DNA of 64,000 bases from Acidobacteriota bacterium. GTDB taxonomy: Bacteria > Acidobacteriota > JAAYUB01. Below, piece after piece: positions 38,318-46,778 of the stretch; within the stretch, counting starts at the first letter, position 1; each line of letters starts with the position of its first letter. The notes under the pieces are model-generated. The model made no database searches and was not told the origin of the DNA. It saw only the letters and a list, made by a program, of their open reading frames with translations. The stretch lies in contig JAAYUB010000077.1 of assembly GCA_012517875.1 (NCBI GenBank), positions 32,624-96,623 of the forward strand. The letters are read 5' to 3'. The translations under genes and the position numbers were made by a program.

Positions 38318-38600
38318 GTTACCCTCCAGCGGATGGTGTACCCCGACAGTCTACCGGAATAGCCGGTCAGGCGGCAAGTCCCTGCGTCCTGAGTCGTGAC
38401 CGCCCATGGTGATCTGCGGGCACTGCGCGTTACGTACTCCAGGCGCGTTTTCGGCTGCGGTATGTTCCAATGACGACCGGCGAACGCCAAGCCCGCCACG
38501 AGATTCATACCTCCATCAATATTCCAATGGCACTTGCCGCCGGCGGCCGCACGCTTGCCGGGGTGCGACCGATTGCGTCACCGCGCGGTCCGGTTCATGT

Positions 38601-40325
38601 TCATGCGGTTTCGGTTTGCGATCCGCCGAGTTGCTCCAGACGCGACTGCAGCGCATCAAGGCGCTGGATCTCCGTCTCGATGGACTGGGTGCCCTGGGCC
38701 TGGATCGTCCGGGCCCGCTCCCAAGCGCGCTCGGCCGTGGTGACTGTCTCGCTCAAGATCGCGTGAATTTCCGCCTGCAGTTTTCGGCGGCTTTCCATGA
38801 CCCGCTCCTCGAAATCTTTGGCGATGCGGTTTGCGTTGGCCAGGAGCATCAGGTCCTGGTATTCCCCCATCCGCCGCTCCAGCGCGAGGAATTTGCGATG
38901 CCGCGTCCGGATCAGATTCAGCAGCCATTCCATGACGGTCTGCTGGGTGTAGTTCATGAGCGACGTGTAATACAGGCCGCTGCTCACCCGGAAACCGATC
39001 TCCGGCCCCACGACCTGCGGCAGCGCGGCGAGCGCGGGATCGCCAGTCGTCGCCAGTTTGCCGAGAAAGTCGTTCGCCAGACTGACAAATCGCGCCATGG
39101 CCTCCACGTACAACGACTCAGCGGCGGGCTGAGCTTCGGCCAGCCACTGATCGAGCCAGCGCCGGGTGATGGTGTGCACGCATTGGACCGCCTGGTCGCG
39201 CGACACGGGACCGTGTTGACGGTCTTCCGCGCGCAGGGCGGCGCCGAGTTCCTGTCGACTCTCCGGCTGGGCCCGCCGTAGAAACGCGTCCTTCTGCTCG
39301 GCGAACAATCGACTGAGGCGATCCTGTTCGGCGGTGAACAGATATCCCAGGTCGTTCAGCGACACCGCGGCCTCGGCCACCAGTGCCTGCAACTGCTCCA
39401 CCCGCAGTTGCGATGCCTCGACGGGACGAAACAGCGCGTCCCGCTGTTCCTGCAACACATGCCGCAGCCGGTGCGCCAGCATGGCGAAACCGCGTGCCTC
39501 CGCCTGCCGGACCAGTTCCCCCTTGGAATGCAGCGCCAGCCGGTGCAGCGCCGCCACCAGATCGGGCCAGCCCCGGAGCTCGCCGGCGCCGGCGAGCCGT
39601 TCCGCCGCGCTCACCTCGATGAGCGACGGAATGTCCCGTCCCAGCCGCTCGCGAAGGATGCGACTGGTGAACGCCGCCGCCGTCGCCCGGTCCGCATCGG
39701 TCTGCTTGTCGGCTTTGCCCAGGACGAAAATCAGCTCGGGACACTGCCGGGCGATCTCCTCGACCAGAACCAGCTCCGCGGCTGAAATCGGCGGATCCGT
39801 CCCCAGCACGACGAGCGCGGCGTCGATGTGGGGGACGAACGCCCGGGTGGCCTCGGTGTTGTCGATGAACACCGAGCCGATCCCCGGCGTGTCCACCAGG
39901 CACAGGCCGCTCTCGAGCAACGAATTCGGCGTGAGCACTTCGACCACCGCCACGCCCTTGCTGTTTTCCGGGTTTTTTTCCTCGGTGACGTATTCGGCAA
40001 TCGCGTCGGGTTCGATGTCGGCCCACGAGCCGTCGGCGAACTGGACGCGGGCGGTGCGCGGCGTCCCGTACCGGAGGATGGTGACCACCACCGTCAGGGG
40101 GACGACGCCGACCGGCAGCACCCGTTCCCCCATCAGCGCGTTGAGCAGCGTGGACTTGCCCCGCTTGTACTGTCCCACACAGACCACGTAGAACCGGCCG
40201 GCCCGGACGCGCCCGGCCAGGGAGCGGGCGTCGGCGGCCATCGGTTCGCAGCCGGCCTCCATAGCCAGGCGCTGGAAGGTGTCGAGCCGGGAACCGTCGG
40301 ATTGGTTGGCGCGTGATTCTGTCAT
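38601..40325 (-). CDS. dynamin-like GTPase
   Basis: 574 residues. GTPase motifs: G1 GQYKRGKS (51-58), G2 region VLPVGVVPLTVV, G3 LVDTPGIGS and G4 LGKADKQTD. The remainder is helical with coiled-coil stretches (RRMGEYQDLMLLANANRI, AERAWERARTIQAQGTQ), as in bacterial dynamin-family proteins that remodel or guard membranes. It lacks an obvious transmembrane helix; LYYTSLMNYTQQTVMEWLL may be the lipid-contacting part. Often such genes come in pairs, but only one is here. The ribosome site is weak. A small hypothetical gene lies 205 bases upstream on the same strand. Confidence 0.88.
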   Translation of the reverse strand: MTESRANQSDGSRLDTFQRLAMEAGCEPMAADARSLAGRVRAGRFYVVCVGQYKRGKSTLLNALMGERVLPVGVVPLTVVVTILRYGTPRTARVQFADGSWADIEPDAIAEYVTEEKNPENSKGVAVVEVLTPNSLLESGLCLVDTPGIGSVFIDNTEATRAFVPHIDAALVVLGTDPPISAAELVLVEEIARQCPELIFVLGKADKQTDADRATAAAFTSRILRERLGRDIPSLIEVSAAERLAGAGELRGWPDLVAALHRLALHSKGELVRQAEARGFAMLAHRLRHVLQEQRDALFRPVEASQLRVEQLQALVAEAAVSLNDLGYLFTAEQDRLSRLFAEQKDAFLRRAQPESRQELGAALRAEDRQHGPVSRDQAVQCVHTITRRWLDQWLAEAQPAAESLYVEAMARFVSLANDFLGKLATTGDPALAALPQVVGPEIGFRVSSGLYYTSLMNYTQQTVMEWLLNLIRTRHRKFLALERRMGEYQDLMLLANANRIAKDFEERVMESRRKLQAEIHAILSETVTTAERAWERARTIQAQGTQSIETEIQRLDALQSRLEQLGGSQTETA

Positions 40326-40530
40326 GCTTCGTCCCGCCGCTCGATACGTATGGCGCGGCAGGAGTCATCAGCCCGGGAGGGCGGTTATGCGGGGGACTCC
40401 ATCCCCAAATCAGACGGAGAAGCTACCATTGTTGCCGCTCGAAATCAAGGCGACTTTGACCGGCGCGATGAGTCCGGTCATCCGGCAATTCCATAACCTG
40501 ATGGCATCCAGCCGCATCCATCTGGCCCGG

Positions 40531-40971
40531 TCATTCAGGATTCCGTCCGGTGACGACACCGGAGATCCGGCGAATGCGTGATTCGATCTCCTTCACCAGT
40601 GGATCGAGATACGCGGCCGCAGTCGGAGCCACCGGCCCGTACCGCTTCATGTAGCGGCTTTCCAGTTCAATGATCCATTGTCGCGCTACGGCGCATGTCG
40701 CCCAGATGATTTGGGGCACGCTTTGATGCGTCGGCTTCAGGTTCAACCGCTCCTCCATGTCGGACACGATCCGGTATAGTTCCCGAACTTCGCTCCGGAT
40801 CGCCTGTTTCTGCTCCTCCGTGAGCGGATTGATCTCCCGGTACATTGGCGCTTCGTATGCCCGGCCATCCGCCCAATCCGAAAATTCACACAGATACTGG
40901 GCCAGTTTGCCCAGGGTCACCGCAAGCCCCCGCAGATGGTTCTCGGTCAGTCCCAGCGTGTCGTCAACCAT
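40531..40971 (-). CDS. hypothetical protein
   Basis: 146 residues, soluble and helical, with no signal peptide. I do not recognise it. It has a clear ribosome site (AGGAG, 6 bases before the ATG) and codon use like its neighbours, so it is likely real. Visible features are LTEEQKQAIRSEVRELYRIV and a Trp/Tyr-containing second half (IIWATCAVARQWIIELE, RYMKRYGPV). It may be transcribed with the dynamin-like gene. Confidence 0.65.
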   Translation of the reverse strand: MVDDTLGLTENHLRGLAVTLGKLAQYLCEFSDWADGRAYEAPMYREINPLTEEQKQAIRSEVRELYRIVSDMEERLNLKPTHQSVPQIIWATCAVARQWIIELESRYMKRYGPVAPTAAAYLDPLVKEIESRIRRISGVVTGRNPE

Positions 40972-41073
40972 CTCTTGCTCCTGCGTTGTCGAGATTCAGC
41001 TGCCGTCAACGATGATGCTCAGAGCGCTACCTGCCCGAACCGGAGCAATATACATCTGACGGATAAAATTGTA

Positions 41074-41103
41074 TTGATCTTTCAGCCCCCCTGGAATGAT
41101 AAT
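41074..41103 (+). promoter_or_regulatory. promoter of the fluoride riboswitch-enolase transcript
   Basis: TTGATC (41074-41079), 18-base spacer, GATAAT (41098-41103). Transcription would begin near 41110, just at the 5' edge of the riboswitch aptamer. Confidence 0.65.
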
Positions 41104-41112
41104 TCACGCATA

Positions 41113-41159
41113 CAGGGATGGAGTTCCCTAAAATTGCCTTCGGGCTGATAACTCCTACC
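41113..41159 (+). promoter_or_regulatory. fluoride riboswitch (crcB motif) aptamer
   Basis: The sequence fits the fluoride aptamer consensus closely: GGGATGGAGTTCCC at 41115-41128 (stem GGG/CCC with ATGGAGTT loop), then TAAAA, a small hairpin GCC-TTCG-GGC (41136-41145), TGATA, and ACTCCTACC (41151-41159). The pseudoknot pairs GGAGT (41120-41124) with ACTCC (41151-41155). Fluoride inhibits enolase, and enolase genes are a known, minor class of targets for this riboswitch. The terminator-like hairpin downstream is its expression platform. Confidence 0.93.
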
Positions 41160-41191
41160 AGCTTGATGGTGGGGTCATCGGACCGATTCTT

Positions 41192-41220
41192 CACCCACCT
41201 GTCCGGTGGGTGTTTGTTTG
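41192..41220 (+). terminator. expression-platform terminator of the fluoride riboswitch
   Basis: CACCCACC (41192-41199) pairs with GGTGGGTG (41205-41212), 5-base loop, then TTTGTTTG. There is no plus-strand gene upstream to terminate, so this is a leader attenuator. TGGTGGGGT at 41167-41175 can instead pair with ACCCACC (antiterminator) or with CCTACCA of the aptamer's 3' end. Confidence 0.8.
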
Positions 41221-41236
41221 AAATCCGATGCCTTGA

Positions 41237-42544
<1,308 letters not shown>

Positions 42545-42618
42545 TCCGACGCCCGGTCACCCGGAGCGGCGGAACGCTGCCATCGGGCTGGTATCCTGCT
42601 GGATGGGTCGCCGCCGCC

Positions 42619-43272
42619 ATGGAATTCAAATGCTTTGTGGGCCGTGATCGGGAAATCCGTCACATCGAACAGGCGATCACCGGCGGAGTCAATGCGATCC
42701 TCAGCGGGCGGTTTGGAAACGGCCGGACGAGTCTGGCGCGGCAGATCGCCACCCGGCTGGCCGGACGCCATCCGTTTGTTTTTCTCGACGGACAGCATAC
42801 TCCGGCCTTCCTCTGCCGCCAGATCTTGGCCGCACTCGATCCGCGGCCGGACGGCCCGGTCAGTTACAAGGCCGGGCGCGCGCTGCTCCGGCAGCTCGTG
42901 CAATCGGCCAACCCGCCGGCCGTGTTCGTTCTGGACAACATGTCCGGTTTGTCCGCGCCGAAGATCGAATTCCTGCGGCTGCTGGCCTGGGGACGCCACA
43001 ACCGGTTCATCCTCATTGTGGAATCGTTTCTGCCATCGGCCGACCTAGCTCGGCTGCGATCCATGTTCACTCCGGTGACGGAAATTCGTCTCGGTTATCT
43101 TTCCCGGCGCAGTGCCAAGGAATTCTTTCGCCGGCACGCCGCCGCCCACCGGTTCGGTTGGAGCGAGGCGGATATCGACGCGCGGTCTCAGGCCGCGGGC
43201 GGCTATCCGCTGAACATGTGCGCCAGCGTCGAGATGGAACTGAACCGGCGGGCATCGCCGCCGCATTCCTGA
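42619..43272 (+). CDS. P-loop ATPase (AAA/STAND-like), function unknown
   Basis: 217 residues. It begins FVGRDREIRHIEQAITGG, the usual entry to AAA/STAND ATPase domains, followed by the P-loop SGRFGNGRTSLAR (canonical Lys replaced by Arg: GNGRTS) and a Walker B-like AVFVLDNMSGL. A final helical part (SAKEFFRRHAAAHRFGWSEAD) resembles the lid of ATPases of the orc1/MoxR-like class. The Arg in place of the P-loop Lys may lower ATP hydrolysis. It starts 74 bases after eno and could share its fluoride-controlled transcript. No partner domain is attached. Confidence 0.75.
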   Translation: MEFKCFVGRDREIRHIEQAITGGVNAILSGRFGNGRTSLARQIATRLAGRHPFVFLDGQHTPAFLCRQILAALDPRPDGPVSYKAGRALLRQLVQSANPPAVFVLDNMSGLSAPKIEFLRLLAWGRHNRFILIVESFLPSADLARLRSMFTPVTEIRLGYLSRRSAKEFFRRHAAAHRFGWSEADIDARSQAAGGYPLNMCASVEMELNRRASPPHS

Positions 43273-43427
43273 GACAATCCGGCTACCGCACCTTCGACCA
43301 CACGGCATGTGTATTGTGAATCTTCTTCATCACTTCATAGACCCGCCACCCGGAGTCTGTTAGACTGTTTGACCGGCCGCGGCCGAATTCGCGGCCGGGC
43401 CATCATCCGGTTTGGGGAGACGACATC

Positions 43428-44306
43428 ATGGGCGAGCTGTTCGCCCTCACCTGCGCCATCATCTGGGCCTGCGCCGTGATCCTGCTGAAGCGTTCCGGCG
43501 AGACGGTCTCGCCGTTCGCGCTGAACTTCTATCGCGTGTCGGTGTCCAGCACGCTGCTGCTGGCCACCCTGCTATTCATGGGAGAGCCGCTATTCCGCGC
43601 CGACGTGTCGATGTCCGACTATCTCATCCTCATCCTGAGCGGCATCATCGCCATCGGGATCTCCGACACGCTGTTTCACATGAGCCTGAACATGGTGGGT
43701 GCGGGAATTTCGGCCATCGTGGACTGTCTCTACTCTCCCTTCACCGTGGGCCTGGCCTGGTTGCTGCTCGACGAGCGCCTCAGCGCACCCCAGCTCGTGG
43801 GCATGGCGCTGGTCCTGTCGGGCATGATCGCCGCCGCCGGCCACACGCCGGCGCCCGGCGCCTCCCGGCGCCAGATCATCCTCGGTGTGGTTTGGGGCGT
43901 GCTGGCGATGTTCACTCTGGCGCTGGGGATCGTCATCGCCAAGCCGGTGCTGGAACACACGCCGGTGATCTGGGCCACGACGGTGCGCCAGATCGGCTGC
44001 CTGGCGGCGCTGCTGCCCATCGCGTTGGTTTCGCCGAAGCGGCGGGAGCACCTCGCCGTGATCCGCCCCAACCGCGATTGGCGGTTCATGCTCCCCGGCG
44101 CCATCCTCGGCTCCTACCTGTCACTGATCTTCTGGATCGCCGGCATGAAGTACGTCGAAGTGGGCGTGGCGGCGATCCTCAACCAGTCCAGCACCATCTA
44201 CGTGCTCATCCTGGCCGCGATGTTCCTGCGGGAGCCATTCACCCGCCGCAAGGCGCTCGCTTCGCTGGTGGCGCTGACGGGCATCCTGCTGGTCACCGTC
44301 GGTTGA
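43428..44306 (+). CDS. DMT-superfamily transporter (EamA)
   Basis: 292 residues with ten membrane segments in two EamA repeats: LFALTCAIIWACAVILLKR opens the first and IILGVVWGVLAMFTLALGIV the second; the typical ...GVAAILNQSSTIYVLILA and FTRRKALASLVALTGILLV close it. It should export or import a small metabolite across the inner membrane; the substrate is unknown. GGGGAG precedes the ATG. A 9-bp hairpin (CCGGCCGCG with CGCGGCCGG) lies in its leader at about 43374-43400. The hydrolase gene follows 16 bases later. Confidence 0.9.
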   Translation: MGELFALTCAIIWACAVILLKRSGETVSPFALNFYRVSVSSTLLLATLLFMGEPLFRADVSMSDYLILILSGIIAIGISDTLFHMSLNMVGAGISAIVDCLYSPFTVGLAWLLLDERLSAPQLVGMALVLSGMIAAAGHTPAPGASRRQIILGVVWGVLAMFTLALGIVIAKPVLEHTPVIWATTVRQIGCLAALLPIALVSPKRREHLAVIRPNRDWRFMLPGAILGSYLSLIFWIAGMKYVEVGVAAILNQSSTIYVLILAAMFLREPFTRRKALASLVALTGILLVTVG

Positions 44307-44322
44307 CACCGGAGGCCGCCGA

Positions 44323-45951
44323 ATGAACCGCACGCGCTGGGTTCTCACCATCATCGCCGCGGGGGCGCTCGCGTCCGCCATCGTGATGCTGTCAGCCTAC
44401 CCCGGCGGCGTCCAGCGGACGGGCCACCGTACCCGGACCGCCGACGGCGTCTCCGTCGCCTATGACTTGTACCGTCCGGCGGCCGGCGCCACATCCCCGC
44501 CGGTGGTCATCATCGGCCACGGCGTGGTGGTCAACAAGGAGATGATGGCATCGCTGGCGCTGGAGCTGGCCGCCGGCGGATGCACCGTGGCAGCCCTCGA
44601 CTGGCGAGGCCACGGCGCCAGTGGCGGCCGCCTCGGCCAACGCGACGGGCTGGCCCGGGATCTGGCCGCCGTGGCCGCCGACCTGCCGCGGCGCGCACCG
44701 GAGTCTGACATGGACCGCCTCGCGCTGGTGGGATTCTCCATGGGCGGACCGCCCACCTTCCGTTTCGCCGCGGAGCGCGACGCCGTCCGGACCTGGGTGG
44801 GCCTCGGCACTTTCGCCCTGTCCGGCGTGGGCGGTCCGCAAAGCCCGCGCAATGTGCTGCTACTCATCGGCACCCTTGACGAGGCGTTCCGGCCGGAGCG
44901 CATCCGCGCGTCCTTGGACCATCTGCTGACCGAAGGTCCGGCCGAATACGACCGCCGGTACGGCTCGATCGCCGGCGGCACTGCCCGGGAGGTGATGCTG
45001 CTGCCGGGCGTGGACCACTTGATGATTCCGTACCACGGCGGCGTGCTCCGCCGGAGCCGGAACTGGATTCTCGAATCGTTCGGCCTGTCTACCGACGCGG
45101 ACTTCGTGCTGGGTCCGCGACTGGGCTGGCTGGCGCTCGGACTCTTTGGATTGGCCGCTCTCATGTACACCGTGTCGGCGCTGCCCCTGTCCGGGTCGAA
45201 GCCCCCGGCCGCCGGCGCGCGGGCCCAATCCATCCCTGTCCGGACCATCGTCAGCCGCACGGCGATCAGCCTGCTGGGCTGGCCGGCGGCGCTGCTCTTC
45301 CTGCCGCTGGCGCTCACCGGACTGGCCTTCAGCGCCCTGGCCACCGCCATCCTGGGCAGTTGCGCCTTGAGCTTGGCGCTGGTCCTGCGGCGGCCCGCCC
45401 GCTCCGCCGGTCTCCCGCTGGGACGGTTGTTCGGTGAGGCCCTCGGCGGCGGCTGGACGGTGTGGCTGCACGCCGTGGTGCTGGCCGCGGTGCTGTGCGT
45501 CGGTTGCCTCCTGCTGCTGGGACGCCACTGGATTGGACTGCTGCCGGGCCCGGAGCGCTGGCTTTCCCTTCCGCTGTTTTTCGCGCCCCTGTTCGCCATC
45601 ACCCTGTGGTTCGCCCTCTTCATCCAGAAGCTGGCGGGACCGTCGATCGCCGCGTGGCTGGGCCGCCGTTCCGGTCGCGCCCATCGGACCGGCGGGATGT
45701 GGCTGGCGGCGGGTTTGCTGTTCGGCTGGTTCGCCGCGCTGATTCTCGGCTCCGGCATGTTGCTGGGGAATTACTTTTTCGCCATGGACCTGTTCCCGCT
45801 GGCGCCCATGCTGGCGGGACTGGCCCTGATTGGCACCGCGTCGGAGCGGTCCACCGGTTCGGCGCTGCCCGCCGCGTTCGCCGGAGCGCTGCTCTGGACG
45901 CTGGCCATCGTCACCCTGTCACCAGCTGTGGATTTAAGCATATTCCTTTAA
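44323..45951 (+). CDS. alpha/beta hydrolase fused to a C-terminal membrane domain
   Basis: 542 residues. After one N-terminal helix (anchor or signal, IIAAGALASAIVMLSAY), residues about 35-250 form an alpha/beta-hydrolase of the dienelactone-hydrolase/S33 type: PPVVIIGHGVVVNKEMM, DWRGHGASGG, nucleophile elbow GFSMGGPPTFR, LIGTLDEAF, and VDHLMIPYHGG giving the His. The remaining 290 residues are eight or so membrane segments, many with polar gaps. The fusion suggests an esterase or peptidase acting at the outer face of the membrane, but the substrate is unknown. It is coupled to the DMT transporter gene. Confidence 0.82.
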   Translation: MNRTRWVLTIIAAGALASAIVMLSAYPGGVQRTGHRTRTADGVSVAYDLYRPAAGATSPPVVIIGHGVVVNKEMMASLALELAAGGCTVAALDWRGHGASGGRLGQRDGLARDLAAVAADLPRRAPESDMDRLALVGFSMGGPPTFRFAAERDAVRTWVGLGTFALSGVGGPQSPRNVLLLIGTLDEAFRPERIRASLDHLLTEGPAEYDRRYGSIAGGTAREVMLLPGVDHLMIPYHGGVLRRSRNWILESFGLSTDADFVLGPRLGWLALGLFGLAALMYTVSALPLSGSKPPAAGARAQSIPVRTIVSRTAISLLGWPAALLFLPLALTGLAFSALATAILGSCALSLALVLRRPARSAGLPLGRLFGEALGGGWTVWLHAVVLAAVLCVGCLLLLGRHWIGLLPGPERWLSLPLFFAPLFAITLWFALFIQKLAGPSIAAWLGRRSGRAHRTGGMWLAAGLLFGWFAALILGSGMLLGNYFFAMDLFPLAPMLAGLALIGTASERSTGSALPAAFAGALLWTLAIVTLSPAVDLSIFL

Positions 45952-45982
45952 CCGCGGTTTTCTCTTATCGTTGGGTCGAGGG

Positions 45983-46010
45983 TTGATAGTTGATAGTTGA
46001 TGGTGGATGG
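45983..46010. repeat. 7-bp tandem repeat, TTGATAG family
   Basis: TTGATAG, TTGATAG, TTGATGG, TGGATGG in series; the reverse strand reads as the CATCAAC-type unit seen at 23801 and 46690. Confidence 0.6.
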
Positions 46011-46040
46011 GATATCAAGTGGATGCGTGGATCCTACTTA

Positions 46041-46082
46041 CGATTTCCAATTTCCGATGTCCGAATTCCGATGTCCGAGCGG
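46041..46082. repeat. 7-bp tandem repeat, CGATKTC/CAATTTC family
   Basis: Six heptamers in exact phase: CGATTTC, CAATTTC, CGATGTC, CGAATTC, CGATGTC, CGAGCGG. Related to the copy at 10738-10758. Confidence 0.7.
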
Positions 46083-46160
46083 CGGTACCGGATATCCAAT
46101 CGCTCAATCCAAAACAATTGCCGCGTTAGTACATGACATCTCCGGCAAGGAGTCATCGTT

Positions 46161-46532
46161 ATGGCGGAACGCAGGGGTGAGAAAATCGGCTGGACGGGCG
46201 GCTGGTTGGGCGGTTTCATCTGGCTGGCCCTGCTGGCGGTGGTCTTCATGTTTCAGGGGCAATGGCTGGAAAGCATCATGGGGCTGGCACTGACGGGCGT
46301 CGCCGTGCTGGTGATCGTCTTCGGCGCCCCCTGGCGGCATCCCGCAACGCCCTACTGGAAGCTGATGCTGGCGCCTTATGCCGTGTTTTTCGTTTCTGTT
46401 GCTTGGGCATTCTGGGCGTTCGGATCCAAGGTTGATTTGGGCCTGTCATGGTGGCACCTGTTCTGGTTCGTGCCCATGCTGATCCCGCTGGGCACCGTGG
46501 GTGGGCGGAAGTGGAACGACTATGAACAGTAA
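46161..46532 (+). CDS. small membrane protein, function unknown
   Basis: 123 residues with four hydrophobic segments (WLGGFIWLALLAVVFMFQG, IMGLALTGVAVLVIVFG, LAPYAVFFVSVAWAFWAF, HLFWFVPMLIPLG) and a short C-terminus RKWNDYEQ. I do not recognise the family. AAGGAG lies 8 bases before the ATG. It sits alone between repeat-filled gaps. Confidence 0.75.
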   Translation: MAERRGEKIGWTGGWLGGFIWLALLAVVFMFQGQWLESIMGLALTGVAVLVIVFGAPWRHPATPYWKLMLAPYAVFFVSVAWAFWAFGSKVDLGLSWWHLFWFVPMLIPLGTVGGRKWNDYEQ

Positions 46533-46565
46533 ACAGTAAGCAGTAAACAGCTTGCGGTAAACGGA
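46524..46565. repeat. 7-bp tandem repeat, AAACAGT family
   Basis: GAACAGT, AAACAGT, AAGCAGT, AAACAGC, TTGCGGT, AAACGGA in phase. It begins within the last codons of the small membrane protein gene. The same family occurs in reverse at 11013-11039. Confidence 0.7.
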
Positions 46566-46689
46566 GTGCGGGAGGCGTCCGGGGAGATTGAGATTGGTCA
46601 GGGGAAACGGACGGCCCAACCCATCGAGTGTCTAGAAATTGGGGGCATCCCATGGGTCACCCCATGAGACATCTCCAGGAAACATCCCA

Positions 46690-46765
46690 CCTCAACGCAA
46701 CCATCAACTATCAACCCATCAATCGTTTTCAAACTTGTGAACCAGTGAGCCTGAAACTTGTGAAC
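46690..46765. repeat. CATCAAC-type repeat with GTTTTCAAAC tail
   Basis: CCTCAACG, CAACCATCAAC, TATCAACC, CATCAATCG, followed by GTTTTCAAACTTGTGAACC and a second near copy, GAAACTTGTGAACGCG. Homologous to 23801-23872. Apart from this and a CATGGG/CCCATG hairpin, the gap 46566-46778 holds nothing I recognise. Confidence 0.6.
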
Positions 46766-46778
46766 GCGCGAATCGATG

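Noticed and set aside
41192..41220. Ordinary terminator of an upstream gene
   Set aside because: The nearest upstream gene is on the other strand; position right after the fluoride aptamer makes it the expression platform.
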